Notes: generated by a model from the sequence alone, not told the origin. Numbered from the stretch's first letter, positions 54,496-62,808 are shown. The stretch is DNA of 64,000 nucleotides from Psychrobacillus faecigallinarum (GCF_014836595.1 NZ_JACSQO010000012.1:49832-113831); one strand, 5' to 3'. Numbers and translations: made by a program.

Positions 54496-54941
54496 TCAAA
54501 AAGCTCCTCACATAATTGTTCATATCGTTTCCCAAAGGGTTCAAACGTAAATCTGCGTTTGTCTCCTTCTAGTCGGTGAATCTGTATCGCTAAACGTTCT
54601 GATGGTAAATCATCCTGTATTAAATGAGCCCATTCGATAATACTTACCGCTTCACCATAAAATAGCTCGTCCCAGCCTAAATCTTCATCACTATTAGCTA
54701 ATCGGTACACATCCAAATGATTTAAAGGCAGTCTGCCCTCATATTGCTTCAATATCGTAAACGTTGGACTGTTCACATTTCTCGTGATTCCAAGCCCCTT
54801 CGCCACACTTTTCGTAAATGTTGTCTTTCCCGCTCCAAGGTCTCCCTCTAATGTCAGGACATCTGCAGGATTTAGTTTTTCAGCGAGCTGTCGGGCTAAT
54901 GCTTCCGTCTCCTGCTCCGAATCAATCAATCGTTCATACAT
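54492..54941 (-). CDS. tsaE: t6A biosynthesis ATPase TsaE
   Basis: This 149-residue P-loop ATPase resets the TsaB-TsaD complex during t6A synthesis. Walker A is GDLGAGKTTF, then NSPTFTILKQYEG and the Trp-rich EWAHLIQDDLP. An in-frame start 27 bases upstream exists, but MYERLIDSEQ at 54941 has AAAGGAAAG in the correct place. It is first in the operon. Confidence 0.94.
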   Translation of the reverse strand: MYERLIDSEQETEALARQLAEKLNPADVLTLEGDLGAGKTTFTKSVAKGLGITRNVNSPTFTILKQYEGRLPLNHLDVYRLANSDEDLGWDELFYGEAVSIIEWAHLIQDDLPSERLAIQIHRLEGDKRRFTFEPFGKRYEQLCEELFE

Positions 54942-55140
54942 CGTCGATCGCTTTCCTTTCAAGTACAAATCTATTTGACTCTATTATAAAGAATTACAGC
55001 TCATAATGTAACTATAGGGCATTTTTGTGGAGAGATCTCTTAAACAAATTAACGATAATCTATTTTGCAATAAACAGTCCGCTCACTGGACTTCGAACGG
55101 TTTGGGACATTCCTCAATCTGTTCTACTATTTCCCTCTGA

Positions 55141-55380
55141 TTTACTACAATCCTATCGTTTTTTACGACAATTCGCGCTTGGTTTACTACAATTCGCGTC
55201 TGGATTACTACAATCAACCCGTAGTTTACTACAATCCTATATCCGCTCTACATTTTCCCTCTGATTTACTACAATCCAATCGTTTTTTACGACAATTCAT
55301 GCCTGAATTACTACAATCCCCTCGTAGTTTGCGACAATCCCCTTCCAGTTTGCGACAATCCCCTTCCAGTTTACTACAAT
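55141..55380. repeat. 21-base-period intergenic array C (11 copies)
   Basis: Plus-strand cores TTTACTACAAT, TTTACGACAAT, ATTACTACAAT or TTTGCGACAAT start at 55141, 55162, 55183, 55204 and 55225, then after a 40-base step at 55265, 55286, 55307, 55328, 55349 and 55370. All other steps are 21 bases. The block around 55131-55172 recurs at 55255-55296 with few changes, indicating internal duplication. The array fills most of the gap between tsaE and the yugN terminator; no gene is seen in 54942-55433. Confidence 0.92.
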
Positions 55381-55433
55381 CCCCAATCTACTCTCCCTCT
55401 CCCATGCAATTTTCTCCAAACACTCCAAAACGC

Positions 55434-55470
55434 AAAAGGACCGCCTCACATCCCTTGTGAGACAGTCCTA
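55434..55470 (-). terminator. Terminator of the YugN-like gene
   Basis: AGGAC-CTCAC / GTGAG-GTCCT stem followed by TTTTGCG on the minus strand. Confidence 0.75.
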
Positions 55471-55479
55471 AGTAAGATT

Positions 55480-55890
55480 TTATTGCAGTAATCGAAGCAC
55501 TTTTTGAACTTCCTGCTCTCCAGCATGCTCCCAGCGGTTTTTGTCAGTGATATTGCCATCCTGATCAACAGGCGTCTGAAACTGATCGAAGCCAGTAGTG
55601 GTAAGCAATGAATTTTCATCCTTATCTAAACCGACGTTTACGACATGCTTAATCAAATAGGGGGACTGGAATCTAATGTGTGCATCAGAATCATCAAGCA
55701 TCCCTTGAGTCACTGTAAAGGGAATTCGAAGGTAGATTGTTTCACCTTCCTCGCGACAGAGGATAGAGTCAAAGCTACCTTTATGGTAATCCCAGTTTCC
55801 TCCGATTGAATAGCCTAGACTTGAGATACGATCCTGTAAATCTCCAAAATTTGCGAACTTACCTTCTAGTTCTGTGTTAAGCTGAAGCAT
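55480..55890 (-). CDS. yugN: YugN-family protein
   Basis: This 136-residue cytosolic protein has the YugN-like features GNWDYHKGSFDSIL, YLRIPFTVTQG, the long extended middle and the end NRWEHAGEQEVQKVLRLLQ. The family is restricted to Bacillales and its role is unknown. GGAGTGATAGCAA precedes the ATG. It is followed by a terminator and array C. Confidence 0.85.
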   Translation of the reverse strand: MLQLNTELEGKFANFGDLQDRISSLGYSIGGNWDYHKGSFDSILCREEGETIYLRIPFTVTQGMLDDSDAHIRFQSPYLIKHVVNVGLDKDENSLLTTTGFDQFQTPVDQDGNITDKNRWEHAGEQEVQKVLRLLQ

Positions 55891-55964
55891 TTGCTATCAC
55901 TCCTTCATATGAATTCTCGTTTATAGAGTTTCCCAAAGCGAGCGATAACATACAGATGAGAAAA

Positions 55965-56591
55965 TCATTTTTCTTTTTCAAAAAATAAGCTAATGACCTT
56001 TTCAAAAAGCCCTTTTTTTGGTGGATCTCGATTTATTTCTACGAGCTTATTTGCGATTAAATCAGACAATATTTCGTATCCCGCCTCTCCAAAATGGAGG
56101 CCATCATCTTTTTCTCCAATTAAAAGCTCCTTGTAGTTTTCTCTGGAATACATAGCGGTAAAAAAATCGATATATTGACTTCCAGTTTCTTTGGCGACCT
56201 CATTTACTACAGTTGCATACCTTTGTAGTCTCTCATTAGTGCGATTTTCTTGTAAGAATTCATCTACAGGAGCTGGTGTGATGAGAATAGTTTTATGGGG
56301 ACCAATTACTTTAGCAAATGTACATAAGTTTCGTTTATACTGCTCAATGTCTACTAATCGATGTGAGGCAGAATCATTGGCTCCAAACAGAACAGTGACA
56401 AAATCAGGTTTTTTTGCAATAACATCTGCGGCAAAGCGCTCGATTGCCTGTTCGGTTGTATTTCCCGAAACTCCAGCATTAATAAAGTCATAGTCAGGCA
56501 ATTTATGAGATAGCTTAAACGTTAGCGCTGGAGCAGGGTAACCTTCTTTTCTTGCGGTGATACTATCACCAAAGCAAACGACAGTAGTCAT
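55965..56591 (-). CDS. SGNH/GDSL-family hydrolase
   Basis: This 208-residue cytosolic esterase/lipase-like enzyme has block I CFGDSITA (nucleophile serine), block III LFGANDSAS and block V DGLHFGEAGY (Asp and His). There is no signal peptide. The substrate could be an acyl ester or acetylated sugar. GGAGG lies at the right distance from the ATG at 56591; a GTG-like start 15 bases upstream is rejected. It stands about 75 bases upstream of the YugN gene. Confidence 0.87.
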   Translation of the reverse strand: MTTVVCFGDSITARKEGYPAPALTFKLSHKLPDYDFINAGVSGNTTEQAIERFAADVIAKKPDFVTVLFGANDSASHRLVDIEQYKRNLCTFAKVIGPHKTILITPAPVDEFLQENRTNERLQRYATVVNEVAKETGSQYIDFFTAMYSRENYKELLIGEKDDGLHFGEAGYEILSDLIANKLVEINRDPPKKGLFEKVISLFFEKEK

Positions 56592-56699
56592 ATTACAAAC
56601 CTCCAATCTATTAATTTTTATATTTTTATAGTGCTCTATAAGTTTATATTCACTAAAAAACGGTTATACAAACATATAAGACTGCCTTGGAGGAACATC

Positions 56700-57752
56700 A
56701 TGAATAAAAAACGAGTTACTTGGGTAGATGTCACAAAGGGTTTTTTAATGATTTTAGTAGTTATAGGTCATTATCCTGGTGAACTAAACTTCCCATTATC
56801 CAAATATATCTATTGGTTTCACATGCCAGCTTTTTTCTTGCTAAGCGGTATATTTTTTAAGGAAATTAAAGAAGATGAAGCATCTAATAAAACCGTCAAA
56901 AAGAGATTCTTACAGCTTATGGTTCCGTATCTATTTTTCCTTTTATCCATTACCAGCATTCGTTACGGAATGGAGGTAGCTCAAGGTAATTATAATATAT
57001 CTTGGTATCTTCAAGATTTATGGAAGCTAATTATTGCAGGAAGATTTGTACGAGGTGCATACGGAGTTTTCTGGTTTGTAACCACTTTATTCTTTACGTA
57101 TTTACTATTTATGTGGATGACTAAATATTTAAGCAAAACAAAACAAATAAGCCTAATCGCTATTTGTTATTTAGCTGCACATTTGCAAAGTATTTTTGCT
57201 AGAGAAGTAATTAGTGAATCTGCAGTAGAGTCAGCACAATCTATTCCAATGGTATGGAATTTAGATGTAGTATTAATGGCAGTTGTATATTTCTCCTTAG
57301 GTTATTATGGTAAATCTCTTTGGATGAATGTAACCAAGCCTTGGCTTTTCAGTGCAAGCTTTGTAGCGTTTGGTATGATTCTAGCTGACCAAAACGGATT
57401 AATCAATTATAAGCTAAGTATGAAATTTTTACGATATGACCATATGTTATTAGATTTAATCGTTCCGATCTCCTTTATCATCGTCATTGTCGGTCTTTTC
57501 CAAAGAGTTACGAAGATTATTTCGTTAGATTGGTTAAGAAAAATCGAAAATCATTCCATTGCAATTATGTACTTACATATTTTTACGGACATGATTCTAA
57601 ACGATTACGTTGAATATGGAGTCGTCGGTTACACTATATTATGTACTCTAATTCCAATTATTATTTCGGTCATTATTCAAAACGTTATCCCATATGGTAA
57701 ATTTTTGCTAGGAGATATCCGCGCAAAAAAACCAATGCAGATAGAAATTTAA
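56700..57752 (+). CDS. Membrane acyltransferase (Acyltransferase_3 / fucose O-acetylase-like)
   Basis: This 350-residue protein has about 10 membrane segments and the acyltransferase-3 pattern: WVDVTKGFLMILVVIGHYP with the catalytic histidine, FHMPAFFLLSGIFF, then FWFVTTLFFTYLL and HSIAIMYLHIF. Such enzymes O-acetylate surface polysaccharides or glycolipids. TTGGAGGAACATC precedes the ATG at 56700; an upstream in-frame start at 56631 lacks a ribosome site. It is monocistronic with its own terminator. Confidence 0.85.
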   Translation: MNKKRVTWVDVTKGFLMILVVIGHYPGELNFPLSKYIYWFHMPAFFLLSGIFFKEIKEDEASNKTVKKRFLQLMVPYLFFLLSITSIRYGMEVAQGNYNISWYLQDLWKLIIAGRFVRGAYGVFWFVTTLFFTYLLFMWMTKYLSKTKQISLIAICYLAAHLQSIFAREVISESAVESAQSIPMVWNLDVVLMAVVYFSLGYYGKSLWMNVTKPWLFSASFVAFGMILADQNGLINYKLSMKFLRYDHMLLDLIVPISFIIVIVGLFQRVTKIISLDWLRKIENHSIAIMYLHIFTDMILNDYVEYGVVGYTILCTLIPIIISVIIQNVIPYGKFLLGDIRAKKPMQIEI

Positions 57753-57777
57753 AAACCGCCATTTTGGCGGTTTTTTG
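57751..57777 (+). terminator. Terminator of the acyltransferase gene
   Basis: AAAACCGCC / GGCGGTTTT stem followed by TTTTG. Confidence 0.85.
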
Positions 57778-57818
57778 ATGTTTCAGTAAATATTTTCTAA
57801 ATAAAAACTTTACGAACA

Positions 57819-57832
57819 AGAACATTTGTTCT
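57819..57832. promoter_or_regulatory. LexA-like (SOS) box over the toxin promoter
   Basis: AGAACATTTGTTCT contains the perfect GAAC-N4-GTTC core of the Bacillus LexA/DinR box. It ends 9-10 bases before the -10 box TATAAT at 57842-57847, so LexA would cover the -35 region. Confidence 0.6.
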
Positions 57833-57841
57833 TAAATGTGT

Positions 57842-57847
57842 TATAAT
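57842..57847 (+). promoter_or_regulatory. -10 box of the toxin promoter
   Basis: A perfect TATAAT lies 60 bases before the toxin ORF, leaving a leader of about 48 bases from a start near 57854. The -35 region is poor and lies under the LexA-like box. Confidence 0.6.
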
Positions 57848-57901
57848 AGAAAAAGCAATTGCATACCAGGTTGGGCGGCGGTCACTTCTTTCAAAGGGGT
57901 G

Positions 57902-58015
57902 ATGCCAATGACAATTTACGAAACGATGAATTTGTTAATGCAGCTAAGTGCTGTCTTTCTAACAGCTTTTTCTATCGTAGTGACATTGATTATTTTCTTC
58001 ATAAAAAAGAAATAA
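57902..58015 (+). CDS. Small holin-like type I toxin
   Basis: This 37-residue peptide begins MPMTIYETMNLLMQL, has one hydrophobic membrane segment (LSAVFLTAFSIVVTLIIFFI) and ends KKK. This is the layout of the 'putative holin-like toxin' family (TxpA/BsrG-type) of Bacillales, small membrane proteins that kill the producing cell when overproduced. AAAGGGGTG precedes the ATG. A LexA-like box, a convergent antisense promoter and a shared terminator surround it. Overlap with the antisense RNA is at the 3' end, as in bsrG/SR4. Confidence 0.75.
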   Translation: MPMTIYETMNLLMQLSAVFLTAFSIVVTLIIFFIKKK

Positions 58016-58131
58016 CCGTCCCCTGGCAAAGGTTTGACGGTTATTTCTGACCTAGGACCAACCGCTCTTTCTGCGGTCTGCATATTGTTGGACTGGATAT
58101 TGCAGTATCCAGTCCTTTAACTTACTTGCTT
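58003..58131 (-). ncRNA. Predicted antisense RNA antitoxin
   Basis: From the promoter at 58138-58166 a minus-strand transcript would begin near 58131. It would pass through hairpins at 58090-58115 and about 58059-58077 and end at the stem 58010-58046, which on this strand is followed by TCTTTTTTA. The RNA of about 130 bases would pair with the 3' end of the toxin mRNA. Nothing but the promoter, hairpins and geometry supports it. Confidence 0.5.
58010..58046. terminator. Bidirectional terminator between toxin and antisense RNA
   Basis: AAATAACCGTC / GACGGTTATTT stem. The T-run is strong on the minus strand and weaker on the plus strand, where a second hairpin (GGACTGGATA / TATCCAGTCC, 58090-58115) could end read-through. 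Confidence 0.7.
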
Positions 58132-58137
58132 ATTGTT

Positions 58138-58166
58138 ATTATATACAGAAAGCAATGCATATTCAA
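58138..58166 (-). promoter_or_regulatory. Promoter of the predicted antisense RNA
   Basis: On the minus strand TTGAAT (-35, 58161-58166), a 17-base spacer and a perfect TATAAT (-10, 58138-58143). No ORF with a ribosome site follows it, which fits an RNA product. Confidence 0.6.
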
Positions 58167-58295
58167 CTCATACTGGTCAAATATGCCTTACTTCTCTGCT
58201 TTTTACTAATAGATTTCATTACTAATGGATTACTTCATTTTATGCAACTATATTTTATATGTGTATCCTAAACAGTACAAATCTTAGATTATATA

Positions 58296-58328
58296 AAAAA
58301 GAATAGACATTTAAACGTCTACTCTTTT
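58296..58328 (-). terminator. Terminator of the siderophore transporter operon
   Basis: AAAAGAaTAGAC / GTCTActCTTTT stem followed by T-rich sequence on the minus strand. The interval 58167-58295 shows no gene. Confidence 0.6.
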
Positions 58329-58348
58329 CTGATTTCTTCAACTCGCCC

Positions 58349-59170
58349 CTAATAAGTATCATTTCCGAAATATGTAGGCACCACGGTTTCATAAACCTGT
58401 CCGTCCAATTCATGTCTTAGACGCTTTACTTCAATTTGGAAATAATTCAAAATGTTTTCTTCCGTCATAACCTCAGAAACACTTCCGGTTATCACTGGCT
58501 TTTCTTTGGCGACCATTAAAACTTTATCTCCTAAATAAAATGCATGGTTGGCATAGTGTGTATTGATGACACAGGCTAACCCTTTTTCTTTCACTAACCT
58601 TTTAATTGTTTGTAGTATAATCTTTTGCTTTTGCATATCTAGATGCGATTCAGGTTCGTCCAATACTAAAATTTCTGGCTCTGCCACTAATGTTCGAGCG
58701 ATTAATGCTAATTGCAGTTCTCCCCCACTGACAGATGTACAGGATTCCTCTGCTAAATGCTTGATGCCTACAGAGTCTAATGCTTCTAACGCTAAAGCAT
58801 AGTCCTTTTTAGATGGCTGGGCGAATGAGCGAATGTAAACTGCTCTTCCCATCGTCACTAAATCTAAAATGGAATAGCTGAACGTCATACTCGAAGCTTG
58901 AGGAACGTAACCAATTTTTGTCCAGACTTCCTTAGAATTCATATTAGAAAGCGGCTCGCCATCGAGTAAGGTTGCCCCTCTTTTCCAATCCTGTAAACCC
59001 ATCATGCATTTTAATAGAGTTGTCTTCCCTGCACCATTTGGGCCAAGTATGGACAATATTTGACCAGGATGAAGCTCAAAGTTGATATCATTTGCATAAA
59101 GTAGTTTTTGAGCATCAGGATTTTTGGCTTTTTTGTAAAAATAATTGCCGTCCTTTACCTGTAATATCAT
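58349..59170 (-). CDS. Iron-siderophore ABC transporter ATP-binding protein (FecE type)
   Basis: This 273-residue ABC ATPase has Walker A GPNGAGKTTLL, Q-loop YVPQAS, signature VSGGELQLALIAR and Walker B ILVLDEPESHLD. The C-terminal extension after residue 230 is typical of FecE/BtuD-like proteins. It energises the FecCD permease whose gene it overlaps by four bases (ATGA). It is last of three genes in a Fur-controlled operon. Confidence 0.9.
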   Translation of the reverse strand: MILQVKDGNYFYKKAKNPDAQKLLYANDINFELHPGQILSILGPNGAGKTTLLKCMMGLQDWKRGATLLDGEPLSNMNSKEVWTKIGYVPQASSMTFSYSILDLVTMGRAVYIRSFAQPSKKDYALALEALDSVGIKHLAEESCTSVSGGELQLALIARTLVAEPEILVLDEPESHLDMQKQKIILQTIKRLVKEKGLACVINTHYANHAFYLGDKVLMVAKEKPVITGSVSEVMTEENILNYFQIEVKRLRHELDGQVYETVVPTYFGNDTY

Positions 59171-60171
59171 TTCCAGCCACCTCCTGTTTTACGAAGTAAA
59201 TACGCGAAAAAAGGAGCTCCGATAATAGCTGTCAAAATAGAAAGTGGGATTTCAGCTGCCGTTAGACTTCGAGCAAGATTATCAATGACTAATAAGTATA
59301 CTGCTCCTATGGAAATAGATGCAGGAAGGACATATTGATTGTTACTCCCTACAATCATTCGAGCGATATGTGGGATAATCAGCCCTACCCAGCCAATGAT
59401 ACCAGCTATTGAAACTGCTGCCGCAGTGATCAAGGTTGCCCCTAAAATAATTAGCCATTTCAGCTTGTTTACAGAAATACCTAATGATAATGCCTCTTCC
59501 TCCGAAAGGGAAAGGATATTCAATCTCCAGCGCAGCACATACAAAATTAGTATTCCAACCAAAATAATTGGTCCACCAATCATTAAATCGCTATAGCTTG
59601 CAGTACCAAGACTACCCATCAACCAATATGTTATTGCTGGCAGCTTTTCTTCAGGATCAGCTAGGAACTTCACGAGAGAGATTAAGGCCTGAAACAATGC
59701 ACTAGTAACTACTCCTGCAAGGACAAGCATAAATATAGGCATATCTCGTTTTACTCCACCTATTAAAAATGTGAAGCCAATTGCAAGCATCCCCATTACT
59801 AATGCAATGATTTGCATCGTAAAGCTATTACCGAATAACAAAATTCCAATTGATGCACCAAATCCTGCACCAGCGGAAACACCTAAAATATCAGGGCTAA
59901 CTAAAGGATTGGCGAACATTCCCTGGAACGCTGCACCGGCGATAGATAAACCTCCACCGATCAGCATAGCTAATAAAATTCTCGGCAAACGGACATTCAT
60001 GACGACTGTTTCTTCCATATTAGACCATGTTTGATCCATTGGAATTATTTGTGAAAGTAATATTTTGATTTGAACAATGAAATCAATTTGATACCGGCCT
60101 ACCCCAATCGAAATCAGACCAACTATGACAGGCAATGTCCAAAGTAATATCTTGATTAATTTAGACTTCAT
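59167..60171 (-). CDS. Iron-siderophore ABC transporter permease (FecCD type)
   Basis: This 334-residue permease has about 10 membrane segments and the FecCD motifs NVRLPRILLAMLIGGGLSIAGAAFQGMFANPLVSPDILGVSAGA, in shorter recognisable blocks RLPR, GAAFQG, NPLVSPDILG, and GWVGLIIPHIARMIVG. It is probably a homodimer, because only one permease gene is present. It lies between binding protein and ATPase genes. Confidence 0.9.
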   Translation of the reverse strand: MKSKLIKILLWTLPVIVGLISIGVGRYQIDFIVQIKILLSQIIPMDQTWSNMEETVVMNVRLPRILLAMLIGGGLSIAGAAFQGMFANPLVSPDILGVSAGAGFGASIGILLFGNSFTMQIIALVMGMLAIGFTFLIGGVKRDMPIFMLVLAGVVTSALFQALISLVKFLADPEEKLPAITYWLMGSLGTASYSDLMIGGPIILVGILILYVLRWRLNILSLSEEEALSLGISVNKLKWLIILGATLITAAAVSIAGIIGWVGLIIPHIARMIVGSNNQYVLPASISIGAVYLLVIDNLARSLTAAEIPLSILTAIIGAPFFAYLLRKTGGGWK

Positions 60172-60189
60172 TTTTAAGACACCTTTGTA

Positions 60190-61320
60190 TTAGTATTTTG
60201 CTGCTTCCGATGGTGGATTTAGAATTTCTTCCACTTGTGTATCAGTTAAATCATAACTATAGTAACGTTTGTAATAGTCTTTTATTTCTTCGTTCATGTC
60301 ATACGTAAACAAATCTGGATGATTTTTTTGAGCCATCCATTTTAGCATCAATGGTGCATCTCCACTTGGTGGATACCAGCGATAAATACCGAGCGGCATT
60401 TTATAAACCTTTTTATCTTGAACTGCCTTTACTTCACTCCAGTCTTGGCTTTCGAAAACGTTGTTATACAAGTCCTCAGGCTGAGTTTCTGTAAAATTAG
60501 TGATATAAATGATATCAGGGTTCCATTTATAAATTTGCTCCATATTTACTGCTTTAATACCATCGACCTCTTCTGCTGCAACATCAATTCCACCAGTAGA
60601 GTTCAACCAACGGTTACCGTGCATACCTGTTCCAGCTACAGAAATCTCTCCATTATTATGGTATTGCAATACCATTACTCGAGGCATATCTTTCTCTTCA
60701 ATACCTGCTTCGTCCAACGTGTCATAAATCATTTGTTGATTTTCTTCACCCTCTGCAATTATCTCTGCAGGTCGATCTGTTACACCAGTAATCTCTCCAG
60801 TTAAGGTCAACCAGCGATTCAATGTATCTAGCGGGTTAAGTGAGTCAGTAGCAGTGTCTAAAGCGACCGTTGTTATACCCGTATCTTCAAGTTTTTTCAC
60901 CGTTTTTTCTTGATTAGCAATCTCAAAATATACATCTGGATCTAAAGACAATAGCTCCTCTACATTTACTTCACCATTTTCAATAAAGTTCGTTTTAGCA
61001 TCTAGAATAGATGGTGAAATTTCCTTTAAAATAGAGTGGGAAGCTGCATTATAAGAATTTGGATGTATCCCTGCAATCTCCTCAGTAGAATTTGTAGCGA
61101 TAAACCATGTAGAGAAGTATGGTAGTATTCCACCCATTACAATACTATCCAATGTTCCTGGTATCTCTACCTCTCTATTTAATTCGTCTACAATTAGCTT
61201 CGTTTCTTGGCTAGCCTCTAAATCCTTACTGCCCACTTCATTATCATTATTACCGCAGCCTGTTAGCAATAACGCTATGGAAGCCGATGCAATTAAATAT
61301 CTATATGTACGTTTCCTCAT
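60190..61320 (-). CDS. Iron-siderophore binding lipoprotein
   Basis: This 376-residue lipoprotein has lipobox LLLTGC (Cys22) and a type III (FecB/BtuF) binding fold: LNREVEIPGTLDSIVMGGILP, LSLDPDVYFE, the long connecting helix and WNPDIIYITNF. It captures a ferric siderophore or related chelate at the cell surface for the FecCD permease. It is the first gene of the operon, just downstream of a Fur box, and is divergent from two GATase-like genes. Confidence 0.88.
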   Translation of the reverse strand: MRKRTYRYLIASASIALLLTGCGNNDNEVGSKDLEASQETKLIVDELNREVEIPGTLDSIVMGGILPYFSTWFIATNSTEEIAGIHPNSYNAASHSILKEISPSILDAKTNFIENGEVNVEELLSLDPDVYFEIANQEKTVKKLEDTGITTVALDTATDSLNPLDTLNRWLTLTGEITGVTDRPAEIIAEGEENQQMIYDTLDEAGIEEKDMPRVMVLQYHNNGEISVAGTGMHGNRWLNSTGGIDVAAEEVDGIKAVNMEQIYKWNPDIIYITNFTETQPEDLYNNVFESQDWSEVKAVQDKKVYKMPLGIYRWYPPSGDAPLMLKWMAQKNHPDLFTYDMNEEIKDYYKRYYSYDLTDTQVEEILNPPSEAAKY

Positions 61321-61342
61321 TACATTTGTCCCCGTTTCTTAT

Positions 61343-61357
61343 TGAGAATCATTTTCA
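61343..61357. promoter_or_regulatory. Fur box of the siderophore transporter operon
   Basis: TGAGAATCATTTTCA matches the 7-1-7 Fur palindrome TGATAATNATTATCA at all but two positions, 23 bases before the binding protein gene. Confidence 0.8.
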
Positions 61358-61487
61358 ACTACTAACTAACTTATAATAATTATCCCAAAAGGTCAAGAAA
61401 GCTTATTAAAAAAATAATATTCAGAATGCAATATAGTAAAATTTTGTCTTTTCATATTTTTAATTTTTGTGTTATGATGCAAACAAA

Positions 61488-61502
61488 TGAGAATAGTTAT
61501 CA
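61488..61502. promoter_or_regulatory. Fur box of the GATase-like gene pair
   Basis: TGAGAATAGTTATCA matches the same Fur consensus with two mismatches. It lies just downstream of a TATGAT -10-like box (61473-61478) and 24 bases before the first GATase-like gene. Confidence 0.7.
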
Positions 61503-61526
61503 ATTAAATTAAATGGAGGGCTCTTT

Positions 61527-62168
61527 TTGGCTAACTCAAACAGTATTCTATATTTGGATCCAGGTCATGCCTTTGGATTGTCCAACCGTACCAATCCTTT
61601 CATGAACAAACATTTTACGATTATCGATCAATACCAATTAACTCAACATAATCTAGAGCCATACTGCTGTATAGTAGTTCACGATTTTGCAGACCAAGAG
61701 TATTTATATAAAAATAGAGCAATTATTCAAGTCTTTTTAGAGGCAGGTAAAATTGTTATTTTCGGGGGACATTTATTTAGAGAGTGGCTTCCTGGTTGTC
61801 CTATTTTTACTCCTAGAACTATTGAATCCCATGAAGATTACAATGTATATAAGAAAATAGATCATCCCATTTTTGAAGGAGTAGACACGGATGATATGAC
61901 CTATAACAAAGGTGTGGCAGGCTTCTTTGCTAGGGTGACACACTCCCCTGTTCCAGCTGGTTCAGATGTACTTCTGACTTTCCGAGACGGAATGGCTATT
62001 ACATATATTGATAGACAATCAACGAAAGGCACGATTTTAGTCCATTCTGGTCGAGATCTTTTCGCTCATCGCATGCAAAATAAATCGACAGATCGCATTA
62101 GCACTCAGCTGCTTCAATGGATTCAAGATGAATATCAGGTATTACAAAAGGGAGGCAGCACCAAATGA
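61527..62168 (+). CDS. GATase-like protein 1, iron-regulated, function unknown
   Basis: This 213-residue protein has an alternating beta-alpha pattern like class I glutamine amidotransferases (ILYLDPGHAFG, IVVHDFADQEYLY, FLEAGKIVIFGGHLFREWLPG). The catalytic cysteine elbow (G-x-C-x-G) is absent: the place where it should be reads IFGGHL. A conserved tail motif, DRQSTKGTILVHSGRD, is shared with the next gene. The start is TTG, six bases after GGAGGG. The gene is divergent from a siderophore importer and has its own Fur box, so a role in iron handling is inferred. Confidence 0.7.
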   Translation: MANSNSILYLDPGHAFGLSNRTNPFMNKHFTIIDQYQLTQHNLEPYCCIVVHDFADQEYLYKNRAIIQVFLEAGKIVIFGGHLFREWLPGCPIFTPRTIESHEDYNVYKKIDHPIFEGVDTDDMTYNKGVAGFFARVTHSPVPAGSDVLLTFRDGMAITYIDRQSTKGTILVHSGRDLFAHRMQNKSTDRISTQLLQWIQDEYQVLQKGGSTK

Positions 62169-62770
62169 GAAAAATTGCCGTGATTTACAGTGGACATGCG
62201 CCTCATCACCGGACTTTTAATGAACCAAAATATAAGCAATACATTGACCGACTAATCTATTTCCCTGAATTCCAGGATGCTTCTTTAGAGGGAGTAGATG
62301 TATTGTTTGTGCCCTCTCAATTGAATGAGCATTTATTGATGAATGCGAAGGCGAAAATTCATGCTTTTGCTAATGATGGAGGAATTGTATTAGCCTTTGG
62401 GCCTCAGCCCTGGGAATGGCTCCCAAATCAAAAATGGGAAGAACGTGAGACTAATTTTTGGTGGTGGCTAGAAAAGGACGCAAAAAGTGGTTTAGTGTTA
62501 GCTGATCCAAAATATGATTTGTTCAACTATATAACCTTGAAAGATGCAACTTGGCACCAGCACGGTGTATTTTGGCCAGAGGAAGGTGCTCAAAAGCTGA
62601 TTACTACTGAGGACGGAGGAGCTGTTCTTTACGTTGATAAGGTCAGCACAAAGGGTACTTGGATTATTACTACACTTGACCCAGACTATCATTTTGGCTC
62701 TTATTTCATGCCCGCAACTGAACGATTCCTAGATGGCTTTTTACCTTGGCTTGCTAAAGGTAATATATAA
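62165..62770 (+). CDS. GATase-like protein 2, paralogue of the preceding gene
   Basis: This 201-residue protein is homologous to the preceding one: GHAPHHRTF matches GHAFGLSNR, FANDGGIVLAFGPQPWEWLPN matches FLEAGKIVIFGGHLFREWLPG, and DKVSTKGTWIITT matches DRQSTKGTILVHS. It also lacks a catalytic cysteine (AFGPQP). The ATG overlaps the previous stop (ATGA), so the two are co-translated and may form a heterodimer. The family is not recognised. Confidence 0.7.
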   Translation: MRKIAVIYSGHAPHHRTFNEPKYKQYIDRLIYFPEFQDASLEGVDVLFVPSQLNEHLLMNAKAKIHAFANDGGIVLAFGPQPWEWLPNQKWEERETNFWWWLEKDAKSGLVLADPKYDLFNYITLKDATWHQHGVFWPEEGAQKLITTEDGGAVLYVDKVSTKGTWIITTLDPDYHFGSYFMPATERFLDGFLPWLAKGNI

Positions 62771-62808
62771 AAGAAACCTGTATCGAGATAAATCGATACA
62801 GGTTTTTT
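62771..62808 (+). terminator. Terminator of the GATase-like operon
   Basis: AAACCTGTATCG / CGATACAGGTTT stem followed by TTTA, just after the stop codon. Confidence 0.88.

Noticed and set aside
55141..55380. CRISPR array
   Set aside because: The conserved core is only about 11 bases and the period 21, too short for CRISPR repeats and spacers, and no cas gene is near.
57859..58050. A 63-codon plus-strand ORF overlapping the toxin gene
   Set aside because: It is in another frame, lacks a ribosome site, and the shorter ORF at 57902-58015 has both a ribosome site and family resemblance.
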